Below are positions 23,400-34,635 of a DNA stretch of 64,000 nucleotides, piece by piece; within the stretch, counting starts at the first letter, position 1; each line of letters starts with the position of its first letter. The stretch lies in contig JAKTNV010000001.1 in the NCBI GenBank assembly GCA_022747635.1, forward strand, positions 22,751,490 to 22,815,489. Direction: 5' to 3'. A model generated the notes under the pieces. It saw only the letters and a program-made list of their open reading frames with translations, had not been told where the DNA came from and made no database searches. Position numbers and translations under genes: made by a program. This DNA comes from Hetaerina americana. Lineage: Eukaryota; Arthropoda; Insecta; Odonata; Calopterygidae.

Positions 23400-25705
23400 A
23401 GTTGTGAAAATGTAGAAATGATTAGAGTTAAGATTTTGAAAATTATTTTCAGAAATTATGAACCTCATGATGTACGAGGAGAATGCAGCCGTTAAGTGGG
23501 CAAAGGGAAAATGCATAAAAGGGAAAAAAACACTCACTTATGAATGAATATAGGCTTAAAAGCTGTACCAATGAACTTGGTCATTGTTCAAGTGTATATG
23601 CCACCAAGAAATCATAGAGAGGAAGAATGATAAGAAAGAGTTATTAGAAGGCTGTAAGAGAAAATTAGGAGTGAGGAAAGGGAGATGGTACAATAGAAGA
23701 AAGATGGAAACATCAAAAAAGGGACGACGATAGCTGCAAACAAAACTGAAAGTGCAGTAATTAGGATATGGACTCTGAAATCATGGATCACAGACAAGGT
23801 GATTAGAAAGATAGACGGAAGTAAATAGAAGAATAATCTGAGAGTTAGGTAGAAGAAAGTATGAAGAGTTTAATAGTGAACCAAAGTGGGAAACAAATAG
23901 GAGCCAAAGAAGCATGGTGGAAGATGCAGTGTGAGGGTATGAAAAGTTTGCAAAGGAAGGGTGATATTAGAGCACAGTGTAGAAAAGTGAAAGTTCTATC
24001 TGGAATTAAGAACAGAAAATCCTTGCAGTCGCAAAAAGTACTGAACCTGGGAAGATTCAAGAGAGATGAAAGGAATATTTAAGGGAACTATATGGTAAAG
24101 ATGTCAGACCAGGAAGCAGGGAATAGAAAGAGAATATGATGTGTGTGAGGTGAGCTTAGGTCAAGGCATATTTGATTCCAAGAAGGGAAGGGCATTTAGG
24201 GAAACTAAACAAGGCCATGGGGGTGGATAACATTCCTGCGGAACTACTAAAAGGTTTAGGAAAATGTGGGAGGAAGAGTCTATATGGGCTGATTCATAGT
24301 ATCTATGAGGAAGGAATCTGGCCGGAGGACTTTGTGAGATCAGTTTTTGTTCCTATTTCGAAAAAGGTAAAGGTTACATCATGTGAGGACTACAGGACAA
24401 TAATTTTGATATCCCACGCAGCTTAAGTTGTTCTCAGGATCATAAACAAAAGGATAGAGAGTAGGGCAAATGATTACTTAGGGGATGATCAGTTTGGGTT
24501 TAGGAAGGGGAGAGGTACGTGTGATGCCATTGCAGTAATGAGATTATTAATCGAGAGGAATATAGAACACAACCAGGAGGTATTTGCCTGTTTCGTAGAT
24601 TTCGAAAAAGTGTTTGATAGAGTGAATTGGGAAAAACTAATGAGTATATTGCAGAAAATAGGAATAGATTGGAGGGAAAGGAGGCTAATCTGCAACCTGT
24701 ACATGTCTCAGACTGCTCAGGTGCGGGTGGGAAACGGGGAGTCCAGTTGGGCAGTGTTAGGAAGAGGTGTAAGGCAGGGTTGCCCATTATCACCATTGCT
24801 GTTCAACCTGTATGCAGAGGAAATGATCAAAGAGGCATGGGAAGAACTCGAGGTAGGAATGAAAGTGGGCGGGGAATTCGTAAAATCAGTTAGGTTCGCT
24901 GATGACCAAGCTTTAGTTTGTCAGTCAATTAAGGGGTTGCAAGCATTGCTGAGTAAATTGGACATTCAGAGCGACAGGTATGGGATGAGAATCAATATTA
25001 ATAAAACAAAGGTTATGCGATTTTCTAGAAAGAAAAAGGTCAAGCTTAACATTAGAATAGGAGGGCAAAAACTAGAGCAGGTAGAACAGTTTACGTATCT
25101 CGGTAGTGTTTTGGACCAACACGGTCAAAGTAGTAGGGACGTAAGGAGAAGAATTGCGCTAGGCAAAGAGGCTTTCACAAGGAGGAGGGAGTTGATGACA
25201 GGGACTTTGAGTAAGGATGTCAAGAAAAGACTCGTAAAAACTTTGATATGGAGCGTAGCTATGTACGGTGTGGAAACGTGGTCATTGAAGTAGGAGGATA
25301 GACGTAGATTGGAGGCTTTTGAAATGTGGGTGTGGAGAAGAATGGAGAAGGTGTAATGGACAGAGAAGAAAACAAATGAGGAAGTACTTGGTATGGTGGG
25401 CGAATAGAGGGGTTTGTTGGAAGCAATCCTATGGAGGCAGGAAAAGTGGCTGAAGGGGGTATTGACCGGCAGCGGGATGTTGAAGACTGTAATAGAGGGG
25501 AGAATGTTAGGCCAACGAGGAAAGGGCAGGAACAAGATAGGGATGTTGGACGGGATGAAGGGAGGAAGAAAGTACTCAGAGCTGAAGAGGGACCTGATAT
25601 AGAATAGGATTCTGGATTGTGTTTTGTTTTGGTAGGAGTCACAAAATATTTATTTGGTAGTTGTGTCCATCCAAAAACCTACCTTAACCGGTAGATTACC
25701 TAATA
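23400..25705 (+). mobile_element. RTE-like LINE (endonuclease-RT), best copy in window
   Basis: The 5' part retains an endonuclease fragment (MNLVIVQVYMPPRNHREE near 23575) followed by a large deletion. RT blocks follow: NKAMGVDNIPAELLKGLG, then DDQFGFRKGRGTCDAI, FACFVDFEKVFDRVNWEKL, GVRQGCPLSPLLFNLYAEEM and the catalytic FADD at about 24895 (RFADDQALV). The frame from 24538 to 25293 is open for 251 residues. A stop (AAG-TAG) at 25291 and another at about 25355 interrupt the C-terminal part. The 3' end is at the CTTAACCGGTAGATTACC motif. The clade (RTE) is inferred from similarity to craniofacial-development-protein-2-like LINEs. Non-functional but recent-looking. Confidence 0.92.
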
Positions 25706-26229
25706 ATATAATTATATTTGAGACAAACAAATGTGCAAATAAGTGCAGTGAAAATGCTTTCAATTCAAGTGTAGACTCTAATGTGAGGATTTGGTTGTGG
25801 GATCGTGTTTGTGAAAAGAGAAAAATAACTTTTTTTTCTCTTATTTTGGCAATGGGCATTATTAGCAAGCCTGAACTGAAGCTATATGGTACCAAGGAAT
25901 AAATATTTTTTTTAGGAAAAACTTGCTCATTATAATGGAATTTCACAAAGTATCAGCCTTCAACTGTCTCTCAAATCAGAAAAATTAGGTCACTGCTGTA
26001 ACTGCTATGTATATCATTTGGAAAAACATATACCATGGCAAAATATTTCCATAGATTTAAGCCTAATGCTTTTCAAAGGAAGGCTTTGAATAAAACAACA
26101 TCTAATCTGAATAGAAATACTCCTGAGTTAATTATTAGGAAATATCAAAAGAGTAAATTGATAAACTGTACAACAGGAAACAATCCCGTTTAGCTAAGTT
26201 AGCCATATATATTTCTCCCACATCTACAG

Positions 26230-26760
26230 AAAATCAGCCACAGTGGCGAAGATTCCCTTTCCTTGGCCACTTGTCATTAAAAGTGCAAAGAATCCTCCCT
26301 AAAGAAAAGGTAAGACCGGCCTTCTACAATAAAACCAAATTAAGCAACCTGTCATGCCACATGAAGGACCGAATTGAACCCCTTACACAAGAGTGGGGTG
26401 TACAAACTCCTTTGCAAAGACTGCAACCGGATCTACATAGTCCAGATGGGAAGTAGATTTGAGACGAGAATAAAGGAGCACTGAGCATGCTTTAGAAATA
26501 ACATCTTTACCTCACTCTACACCAAACACCTCTGAGAGATTGTGGCCACTGCAGTAATTTCATCCCCGAAATCCTGCACTTTGAGAAGAAAGGTCATTGC
26601 CTCTATGTCTGGAGCAATTAGAAATACTTCAGCGCATGGATTACAGAGGAGATGTTTTGAGCAACGAATTTCTTTACCCTTCACGTTCCCGGCACCCCTC
26701 TGCCAACTAACCTTACACCAAGAAGTCTATTCAACAATGTAGTAACACCTCATCCCAGCC
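26230..26760 (+). mobile_element. Penelope-like element fragment with GIY-YIG motif
   Basis: In one plus frame near 26398-26490 the sequence reads GVYKLLCKDCNRIYIVQMGS, then RFETRIKEH followed by a stop. This matches the GIY...YIG endonuclease of Penelope-like retroelements (IYK..C..C...YIGQTGR....R..EH), with YIV in place of YIG. Upstream, NLSCHMKDRIEPLTQEWGVQ belongs to a different frame, so there is a frameshift. No reverse transcriptase domain is seen in this copy. Confidence 0.72.
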
Positions 26761-27033
26761 CGCTACTTAATCACCTGACACATTACCCAGTGCCATTCTC
26801 CCTGTCCCCCACCGTCTGCTAAACTACCAATTTCCCTACTCCTCTGCCAACTAACCCAATACCAAGCAAATAGTTTTCAACATTGTATTAATCCCTCCTC
26901 CCAGCCTGCTACTTAATTACCATTACCAATCCTCCTCTTTAGCCTCCAGCCATAAAAATTTTTTCCCCCCTTCTTCCTACCTCATCCAATCCTTTCCTTC
27001 CTCCCTCCACTTTAACTCTGCCCAGAGATATAC

Positions 27034-27034
<1 letters not shown>

Positions 27035-27092
<58 letters not shown>
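27035..27092. repeat. (TA)n microsatellite
   Basis: About 28 uninterrupted TA units. Confidence 0.97.
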
Positions 27093-27093
<1 letters not shown>

Positions 27094-27549
27094 TGTGTTT
27101 GACCTGTCAATTTTACCTTAAGATGTCATAATATAACAAAACCTGGGTCGTAAATAAATTTTCTAATTGGCAAGTTAATTTTCAATTTCAATGGAAATAT
27201 TCCATTAAATTCCAAAGGCGCTTTGAACATTTCAAACAAAAAGGAAGTCTTAGTCTTTGGCTGTAGTCGTATTTTATCAAATAATGCATTTTTACACTGA
27301 TTCCCATCATATTTTGTAATATGATTTGCTATATAATAAATAAACCTGTCTGATTATTATATTAAAATAATATATGCATGTAGGGACAAATTTAAATGAT
27401 TAATTCATTTTAAAATGTAGCCAGTTTAAAAACTCACCGTGAGGCTATGACTTGGGAAAAATTAAATCAGCACTGAAAGGGTTAATCTTTGCCTGACATG
27501 ATTTTTCTTCAACTCAACACTATAATAATAATCCTATCTTTATTTCCAC

Positions 27550-28030
27550 GTACTTACTTCCTCCCTTCATTCCATCATACATGCCTATCCTATTCCTGCC
27601 CTTTTCTCATTTGCTTAACATTCTCCCCTCTATCACAGTCTTCCTGATCTCACTGCCAATCAATATGCTTTTCATCCATTTTTCCCGCCTTCTTATGATT
27701 TCTCCCAGCAATCCCCTCTCCCCCAACACCATACCCAGTACTTCATCATTTATTTTCCTTTCAGTCCACTTTACCTTCTCCACTCCCGCATTTCAATTGA
27801 CTCCTATGATCCTGCTTCACTGTGTTTTTACACCTTACATAACTATGTTCCATGTCAAAGTTTTAACTAACCTTTTCCTAATATCCTTACTTGACGTCCC
27901 TGTCATCAATTCTTTCATAGTGGAAATTTATTTGCCTAATGCAATTCTTCTCCTAATGTCCTTCCTTTTGACCATATTGGCCCAACCTACTTTTGAGATA
28001 AGTTAACTTTTCCACCTGCTCTAGCTCTGC
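27550..28030 (-). mobile_element. RTE-like LINE 3' fragment
   Basis: Minus-strand sequence matches the LINE 3' region (compare 13050-13560): the complement of the GRMLG block near 27610 and of the YLGS/LDQHGQ block near 27970. The 141-residue plus-strand ORF here is the antisense shadow of this LINE. Confidence 0.82.
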
Positions 28031-28098
28031 TAAAAATTGAATAAATTTTATTTGTTTTACCAGGGCAGTTAATAATTAACATTTTATATTAAATATAG

Positions 28099-28365
28099 GG
28101 GTCGCGGTAGTCCAGTGGGTAGAGCGTTGGACTGCTGACCGGAGGGTCCTGGGTTCGATTCCCGGGCAAGGCACTCTGGGCACCTGCAGCTCCACCCAAG
28201 CTAAAGTGATTTTTCGGGTATTAGATCTTCCTGGGAAACCATAACCCCTATCCTGATGTGTGAATTTCACACACCGTATAGGGCTTAGTACTGGGTGAAC
28301 TCTGCCATCACCTACTAAACCAACCTTCGGGGTGATTACTGTGTTTATGGTTTTTTTTATCTTAA
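28099..28365 (+). repeat. SINE-B, full length
   Basis: A clean copy: head GTCGCGGTAGTCCAGTGG, box B GGGTTCGATTCCCGG, then CCACCCAAGCT, TCCTGGGAAACCATAACC, TGTGTGAATTTCACAC and the 3' end CTGTGTTTATGG followed by a T run. It lies just before the last NHR-gene exon. Confidence 0.94.
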
Positions 28366-28619
28366 ATATACATGTAATATCTGATCACAGCTATGTATAC
28401 CACCAAAAAATAAGACAATATGCAGTATTAGGCATAATATATTTTCCCACTTTATGATGGCATTGACGATTCTCAAAGGTTATAGAATGGAAAGAAAACG
28501 GTTGCTGCAAGAATACTGACATGATACTTTTTTTAAGTTTTGATGAATACACACGATGGAATGAATTATTAGGTTGTAATACATGCGCACGTACAATACC
28601 TATTACTCTGTCTTTACAG

Positions 28620-28799
28620 GAAGGCGATCGACTTGGAGTTATGAGGAAGGATAATGGTACATTGCATTTTTTCTTAAATGACGTTGATATGGGCCCCTCA
28701 GTCACAGACGTGCCATCAGGTGTTTATGGTATTATTGACATTGGCGGTTGCACTGTGCGTGCCACAATCGTTTCTTCATCAACTCCAATTTCAAGATGA
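28620..28799 (+). CDS. NHR-domain protein, exon 5 (C-terminus)
   Basis: This 180-base terminal exon has acceptor TGTCTTTACAG. It encodes EGDRLGVMRKDNGTLHFFLN, then DVDMGPSVTDVPSGVYGIID, then IGGCTVRATIVSSSTPISR and a TGA. This is the C-terminal half of an NHR domain (GDR.GVMR..DG.LHFF.NG.D.G......P..VY...D.YG....A.I). The protein stops six residues after the domain, so there is no RING finger (as in Neuralized) or SOCS box (as in NEURL2). The five exons total 606 bases, an exact 201-residue ORF. The function is inferred only as a protein-binding adaptor. Confidence 0.93.
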   Translation, partial: EGDRLGVMRKDNGTLHFFLNDVDMGPSVTDVPSGVYGIIDIGGCTVRATIVSSSTPISR

Positions 28800-29360
28800 T
28801 CAAACGAAGGAACACTTTGTCTGTCAATTTTCGTCTCTTACAGAATGTGTATCTTTTAACCGTATATTCCCATGCACGTAACCAGTACATGGGGATGTCT
28901 CAGTATTCTCTTTTGCTGAGCTTTTGCTAGCATTTCTTGAAATGTGGGTGTGTTGACTAGCGTTTGAAGGAAACTGAAAAAATCAAAAAAGCACCATTCC
29001 TGCCTTGGGCTTGAGGCTTGGCATTGATGTTGACGTGGTTAAAAGTTTGCTGGAATCATTAAGGAAACTACATATGTGTGTGGAGACATCTGTTATGGTC
29101 ATAAAAAAACTAAGAATTTTTTATGTGCTAAATAGCTGGATTCATATCTATAAATTTTTTTGTGTGTGTGACCATAGAAAGTGTTGTGTTTGTAACAAAT
29201 TTTAAAATTGGGTACCTATTTGTATAAATGTTGGATTTCCAGAACCTGATCCTTTCTAAAACCTAAATTCTGACCAATGTTTTTTGACCATGGTCATTTT
29301 TGTCTAATTTGATTTACACTTATTGCTCTTCCAAATTTTCTTGTTTTAATGCAAACATGA

Positions 29361-29366
29361 AATAAA
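29361..29366 (+). terminator. candidate polyadenylation signal of the NHR gene
   Basis: AATAAA lies about 560 bases after the TGA, the first clear hexamer in a LINE-free 3' region. Positional evidence only. Confidence 0.4.
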
Positions 29367-29425
29367 TCGTTTCTATGGGTACGTTGAAAAGGATATTATT
29401 ATTGCTCTGGTGTGAGTGACCGATG

Positions 29426-29512
29426 GAGAGTTGGTGTTAAGAAGAGGAGTGAGACAACGTCGTTCATTATCACCTGTGCTGTTCATTTATGTGGAGGAAT
29501 TACCGTATTTTC
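29426..29512 (+). mobile_element. tiny RTE-like LINE fragment
   Basis: Encodes LRRGVRQRRSLSPVLF, then YVEEL in one frame, matching the LGRGVRQGCPLSPLLF...AEEM block of the LINE RT at 24755. It is only about 85 bases long. Confidence 0.75.
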
Positions 29513-29674
29513 CCATCGATAACAAGTGCGTTATCTATATAAAAATGTTCAGATGATCGAAAAAATGTTGATGCGCGTTAAGCAATGAAAATTGAAAAAT
29601 ATCCAAATATGGACGTATTTTTACACACACACATCTGATATAGACGTATTTTTACACACACTATACATAATTTT

Positions 29675-29680
<6 letters not shown>

Positions 29681-29733
<53 letters not shown>
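29681..29733. repeat. (TA)n microsatellite
   Basis: About 26 TA units. The IYIYIY peptides on either strand are its translation. Confidence 0.97.
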
Positions 29734-29735
<2 letters not shown>

Positions 29736-30962
29736 TCGGCGACGCACAAATATATGAAAACACAGATGTAGATTTTTAGAATATAGAGACACAAAGAAAG
29801 GACACTCACAATATGTTATTTGACGTTCTGAAGACGATACCAAACGAATCTCGCTTTTTGTAGTCTGAAGCTTCTTTGGGGTGATCGGAGATTAGTGTGA
29901 TGGAAGCTGTAAATGTTTTCGTAACATATTGAAATCCAAAACAAAAATATCTGACAGAGTATCTGACTGGCTGATTGATTGATTTCGGAATAACCCGGGC
30001 CCAACATTCGTCCGAAGGTTGGGGAAAAGAACTTAGTTCATGAATCGGTGCAAGAGGTTTGTGTGCAATTCGCTAAGAGGTACGAGTTTAGTTTTAACAA
30101 GTTTATCCAATGGTTGAAATATTCGACCGCACGCCAGTGCAGATCCTCAACTGAAATGTATTTTCATCTTCCCTGTAAAGAATCAAGTATCACCTAAGAT
30201 CCATTATGAAGAAAAATAAACTGAATTCACTTGCACTCATTTGCATTGAAGCAAATTTAACAAGATCTGTCCACTTCAGTGAAACAATTGAAGCTTTCCC
30301 TTAGAAAAAAGCGAGAAGTAAGGAATTCTGGTAGTTATTTCAAATTGAAATTTGTAAATCAACTTTTTGAGGGGGTTAGGTGACGTAGAACTGGGTAATT
30401 CGGCCTTGGGAGTAGACATAAATGAATCAGGCCCAGCATAGTTGGATTTCTACTAGCATTAGAGTAAAAAAAATTTACATATTACGCACAGAGTACTGAA
30501 CCTGAAGAAAAGTGTTGAGAAAAAAGAGTCCCCTTTTTCCTGGCTCCGGACCACTCTTAATCAAAGACAGTTGGGGAGGCATCCGTCTCTCCCCCACACC
30601 AGAGTCCACGCCTCGGCTACAATTAATTCATTATTGAAAACAACTATATGCATCTAATAAACAATTGAGGTAATTATTTTCGGAAGCTAAATATGACAAT
30701 TTACTCGGGATTGTTGAGTAGGCATTCTTCTTTTCCATTCAAATGAGACGTGCTTTGAGCAAGATTTATTTCGTTTGGTTCTTAATCATTCAAATACCTA
30801 CTTTATGATCTCTACGATCACGAAGGTAGTTCGTTCTCTAGACTATATAAATAAATTTAATTAGGCATTTGTAACTCTGAATTTTTCAGAACGAGATGAC
30901 GTGAAAGGTGAGTCCCATTACAAAAACCACCCTACCCACCAATAGGGATAGGCAGAAGTTTC
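29734..30962. other. intergenic, no recognised gene
   Basis: AT-rich sequence with no exon or known repeat identified. Between 30540 and 30620 there is a GC-richer stretch (CTCCCCCACACCAGAGTCC) that could be part of an unlisted repeat. Confidence 0.45.
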
Positions 30963-32260
30963 GGCATACAAGATCAAAGAAAGACCGGACTGATATTATT
31001 GTGCGCAAACCGTTCGACGGATCTAAACGAGACACATTGCGCCATCTAGCGACACATCTGACGACTAAAACGAGAGGTGGTGCGTTTGTTTACGTCGATT
31101 CGTTACGCAGCAGCAGCTTAACTGTAAGCAGTATCTTAACCTGTTCGTGGCCGCGTGCAACGGCAGCAATTAAGGAGCTAGAGCAACAGCCTGTGTGCGT
31201 GACATTTTGTTTCAAACTTGGCAAAAGTGCTACGGGGACATTAGAATGATTCAGCAAGCCTTTTGTTTATGAAGCTATGAGTTGAAGCCGGTGGTTTGAG
31301 TGGTACAGTCGTTTTCAATCGGGCAGAACATCGACAGATGAAGATTCGCGAACGGGGCGGCCTTCCACTTCGACAGACCCCTACCATTTCAAATTGGTGA
31401 ACGATTTGGTGCGGGCAAATCGTCGTTTAACTGTTAGAGAGATAGCCGAGGAAGTGAAAATTAGTTTTGGATCCTGTCAGACAATTTTGACAGACATTTT
31501 GGGCATGATGCGCGTCCCACGGGTGCTGACTGATGAACAGAGACAAAAACGTGTGGACATTTGTCAGGAACTCCTGGATCGAGCCAATGCCGACCCAGAG
31601 TTACTTAAATCCGTCGTAACCGTTGACGAAACCTGGGTTTACGGTTATGATGTTGAGACAAAGGCCCAGTCTTCTGGTCCTCATTCTCCGCGACCAAAGA
31701 AAGCTCGCATGTCCCGGTCCAATGTGAAGGTCATGCTGGTGTGTTTCTTCGATCGGTAAGGGGAGATTCATTACGAATACGTCCCTCAAGGTCAAACCGT
31801 CAACAAAGATTTCTACTTAAAGGTTATGAAGAGGCTGAGAGTCGAAAGAGGCCGGACATGTGGAGAAACAATGCATGGCGTTCCCACCACGATAACGCGC
31901 CGGCTCATACGGCGCTGATCGTGACAGAGTTTTTCGCCAGAACCGGAACTTCCACTATCTCGCAGCCACTGTTCTCTCTTGACGTGGCTCCATCAGACTT
32001 TTTTTGTTTCCAAAGTTAAAAATCAGCCTTGAAAGGGCGCCGATTCGACTCTATTGCGGATATTAAAACTAATTGTACGGCGGATCTGAAGAGGATCCCT
32101 AAGGCGGCTTACCAGGCAGGGTTCGAGAGCTGGAAGAAACGTTGGCAAAGTGTCGTCAGCCAAGGCATGAACTTTGAGGGCGACAAGTTCGATCAAGCTA
32201 TATTCGCTGATATAAACAAGTTATAAAATCAGTCCTGTCTTTTTTCATCACACCTTATAA
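30963..32260 (+). mobile_element. mariner element, near full length, inactivated
   Basis: About 1.3 kb with imperfect inverted ends (AAAGACCGGACTGATATTA near 30980 and the complement of AAAAGACAGGACTGATTTTA near 32235). Transposase blocks appear in order across frames: CFKLGKSATGTLE, then RANRRLTVREIAEEVKISFG, VDETWVYGYDVETK, PRPKKARMSRSNVKVML, HHDNAPAHTAL, LDVAPSDFF, KGRRFDSIADIK and NFEGDKF. The three catalytic aspartates (VDE, HDN, PSDF) are visible. Frameshifts near 31255, 31757 and 31840 and a stop at 32018 break the gene. It is probably a member of the mariner D,D34D group. Confidence 0.9.
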
Positions 32261-32269
32261 TCGCCGATA

Positions 32270-32430
32270 AGTGCAGATCAAGAAGATCAGTCTGGTGTTA
32301 ACTGCCTCAGCTTCGGAGGAGTGTGGAAGTCACGGTATTGGCGGCAGTACTGCGATGTGGAAGGAAACGGTAAACCACCACCTTATTCTTCCTAGCAGAT
32401 GCAGCCTATCGTTCAAATAAGGTGGATGTA
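32270..32430 (+). repeat. possible SINE body remnant
   Basis: Contains a block nearly identical to one at 50890-50920 (GATCAAGAAGATCAGT followed by GGT). Its relation to a named family is unknown. Confidence 0.35.
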
Positions 32431-32954
32431 GGTTTACAGTAAACAAATGAAAGTGCCTATCTCTTGATCTATGCAAATGTTGGCTGAACGAAGAGCAATA
32501 TCACAAGATATGAAGGTGACAGTTATTACAAAACTTAGCCACACAATTAGGTCAGCACCCAATGTTATCCATAAGAAGAGCCTCTTGATCCATTTACTTG
32601 ATGCGAATACGTTATTTGAACCATAAGTTCATCCTGATTTCAATCAAAGTATGCGAAAATCAGAGAACTTCCATGAAATATAGCATTCGAGTCATATTTA
32701 TCTTTTACGATGCATCGCCAAGATGGTCTAGGACAGAGGGAAAAACCACTGAATAGAACCTTAAGGTCAGCTTGATAGTGGAGGTCGAGGAGTAACCTCA
32801 TGTTAAACCCTTTTGCTTATGAAATCCACCAATGAATTCTCCTTTCATCGTGGTAGAAACAGTTTTCCCGGACTTTTCTGGTTTGGTTCGGAGTGCCCAG
32901 ACACATCGCCCGGATTACAACCAGGGACTCTTCGCTAAATAACCGAACGTCAGG

Positions 32955-33258
32955 GGATCGAGATGGTGCGGGGGGCTAACGTACTGGCTTCCCACCCAGA
33001 GGGCGCGGGTTCAAATCCCGGCGGTGTTGAATATTTTTCAGAGGTATCTCGATCCCTACTTGAGGTGCTTTGTGGAGGGCACTTTGAGTGAGTACGCCGT
33101 CCGTCGGATGGGACGTTAAGCTGCGGATCCCTTTGGTGCCTTTCGTAAAGAGTAGGCTAATGCCGACGCCGGGTTTCTCTCCACTCTTCATCCTTTCCTG
33201 TCCATCCCCTATGGCGCAAATGACCTCAGTTGTCGGTCGCCTCCCTTAAAAACAACTA
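32955..33258 (+). repeat. SINE-A, full length
   Basis: A well-preserved copy: GGGATCGAGATGGTGC head, box B GGGTTCAAATCCCGG, TTGAATATTTTTC linker, TTTGAGTGAGTACGCCG body and CGGTCGCCTCCC end. It is used here as the family reference. Confidence 0.95.
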
Positions 33259-33699
33259 CCCCCCCAAACGTCAGTAGCCCAGTTGGCTTCAACGCGGAAG
33301 CATTGGAAAGAAACCCTTGACCACTTACTTGCCCATTCCGTCCTCGCGTGTTGCGATGGGTCCAGACAACTGAATCTTCGGATTCTCTCTCTTCATACGT
33401 TTAGAACGTGATCAGTTAACTGAACTGCTCCGATTACTTTCCATTCGCGTTACCTGATCGAGACGAACACTTCCTAAAGCGCACACGTCAACTCGCAAGG
33501 AAACAAAACGAACCATAAACTGGAAGTGGAGAAAAAAATTGATCACTTCACCTTTAGTGAAAACTCAATTTCAAGATGAATTGTAATCGAAATCATCGAA
33601 AGAAAGGGCTCTGGTCCATGTTTTCTTATGTCCTCCCTAGCTCTACGAGTAATTGATGAGACGTCATGAACCCTAAAGTTTGGCTTGATGTTTGGGGGC

Positions 33700-33896
33700 A
33701 GAGCTCCATACTACGGCGAGTGAAATCCACACATTTACAGGGCATTAGTTGGTTCCGTAGTAAGAAGATATGGCACCCGAAAAAAATCACACAGCATGGA
33801 TTAAGCTTAGGGTACCCAGGGGAGTGACCAGGGGTCGAACCAGGGACCTCTGGTCAATAAACACATCTCTCTAACCACTGGACTAGCACAACTCTT
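33700..33896 (-). repeat. SINE-B, partial and diverged
   Basis: Box B complement GGGGTCGAACCAGGGACC at about 33830, head complement CCACTGGACTAG near 33877, and the CACCCGAAAAAAATCACA-like block follow the minus-strand SINE-B order. The 3' tail is missing. Confidence 0.75.
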
Positions 33897-34213
33897 TTAT
33901 TTAGTTTCTCGATGAGACGTGATATAAAAGCGGAAATTTGTGGAAGAGGATCGCTTTGTGAGATAAATAAAAACACAATGGCAATTAACTCTACTGCTTA
34001 TGGAAATTTAATAGACATCTTTTTGCGTTGACGAGGGAAATAAAAAAACAAACAATCAATCTTTTTGCGTGTCCTTGCGCTCTCCGTCACTGGAGAATAG
34101 CGAGGGTGGGTGTGTGTTCGAAATTTCTCATTCTTGTTCTGAAAATTGATTTCGTTTTGTTGCTGCTGTGCTGGTGGTCTCGTCTCCTCCTTTGGCGCTC
34201 GCTCGTGCCCTCC

Positions 34214-34432
34214 TCAGTACTTGATTGAGTAGCCGTGCTGCTCAACTGGCTCCACCTCGTAGGCCACGTGGTATCCAGTGTGGTAGGCCACGGGGGCGGG
34301 CACGACGGCGGGGGCAGCGTAGGCGACGGCAACGGGAGCGGCGACGGGGGCGGAGTAGGCAAGTACGGCGGTGGCGGCTGGAGGACCGGCGGGGGCGGCC
34401 ACGGCCAGGGCGAGGACGGCTGCGAAGACCAC
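34214..34432 (-). CDS. cuticular protein (Ala/Pro/Val-rich), exon 2
   Basis: On the minus strand the acceptor CCATTCAG at 34433-34440 opens 72 codons starting VVFAAVLALAVAAPAG. With exon 1 the signal peptide is MYKLVVFAAVLALAVAAPA, a textbook insect cuticle secretory signal. The mature part is low complexity: repeated AYSAPVAAP, AVAYAAPAVV, then VAYHTGYHVAYEVEPVEQHG and the end YSIKY. It has no chitin-binding R&R motif. Rich Ala/Pro/Val with AAP repeats resembles the CPLCA/CPLCP-like low-complexity cuticular proteins. The total is 76 residues. It would be secreted into the cuticle. The opposite-strand ORFs across it are GC-rich shadows. Confidence 0.9.
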   Translation of the reverse strand: MVFAAVLALAVAAPAGPPAATAVLAYSAPVAAPVAVAYAAPAVVPAPVAYHTGYHVAYEVEPVEQHGYSIKY

Positions 34433-34635
34433 CTGAATGGGGTTGGAGTGGCAAGGTGAGGATGGGCACGGCAGTAGCGTTAGTGACGGAAGGAGAAAGG
34501 GGGTAGAACCCTCCCATTAGGAGATTCTACCTCCCTCTTCTGCATATACCACTTCTTCAAACCTCCGAAACGGTCAGAAGTAAAACGTCAAAACCTCAAG
34601 GAAGACTTCTTTTCGTTCAAGGTTAGGTATATAGT

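Noticed and set aside
27581..28006. 141-residue plus-strand ORF
   Set aside because: It is the antisense strand of an RTE-like LINE fragment; the same Leu/Ser/Pro-rich peptide appears opposite other LINE copies (13112, 25125).
28099..28170. Possible tRNA gene
   Set aside because: The A and B boxes are those of the SINE-B head, repeated with the same downstream body at 15011, 42018 and 54317.
29621..29843. IYIYIY-rich ORFs
   Set aside because: Translations of a (TA)n microsatellite.
34225..34517. Long Arg/Gly-rich and Pro-rich ORFs opposite or out of frame with the cuticular exon
   Set aside because: They are GC-biased shadows of the Ala/Pro/Val-rich cuticular coding sequence.
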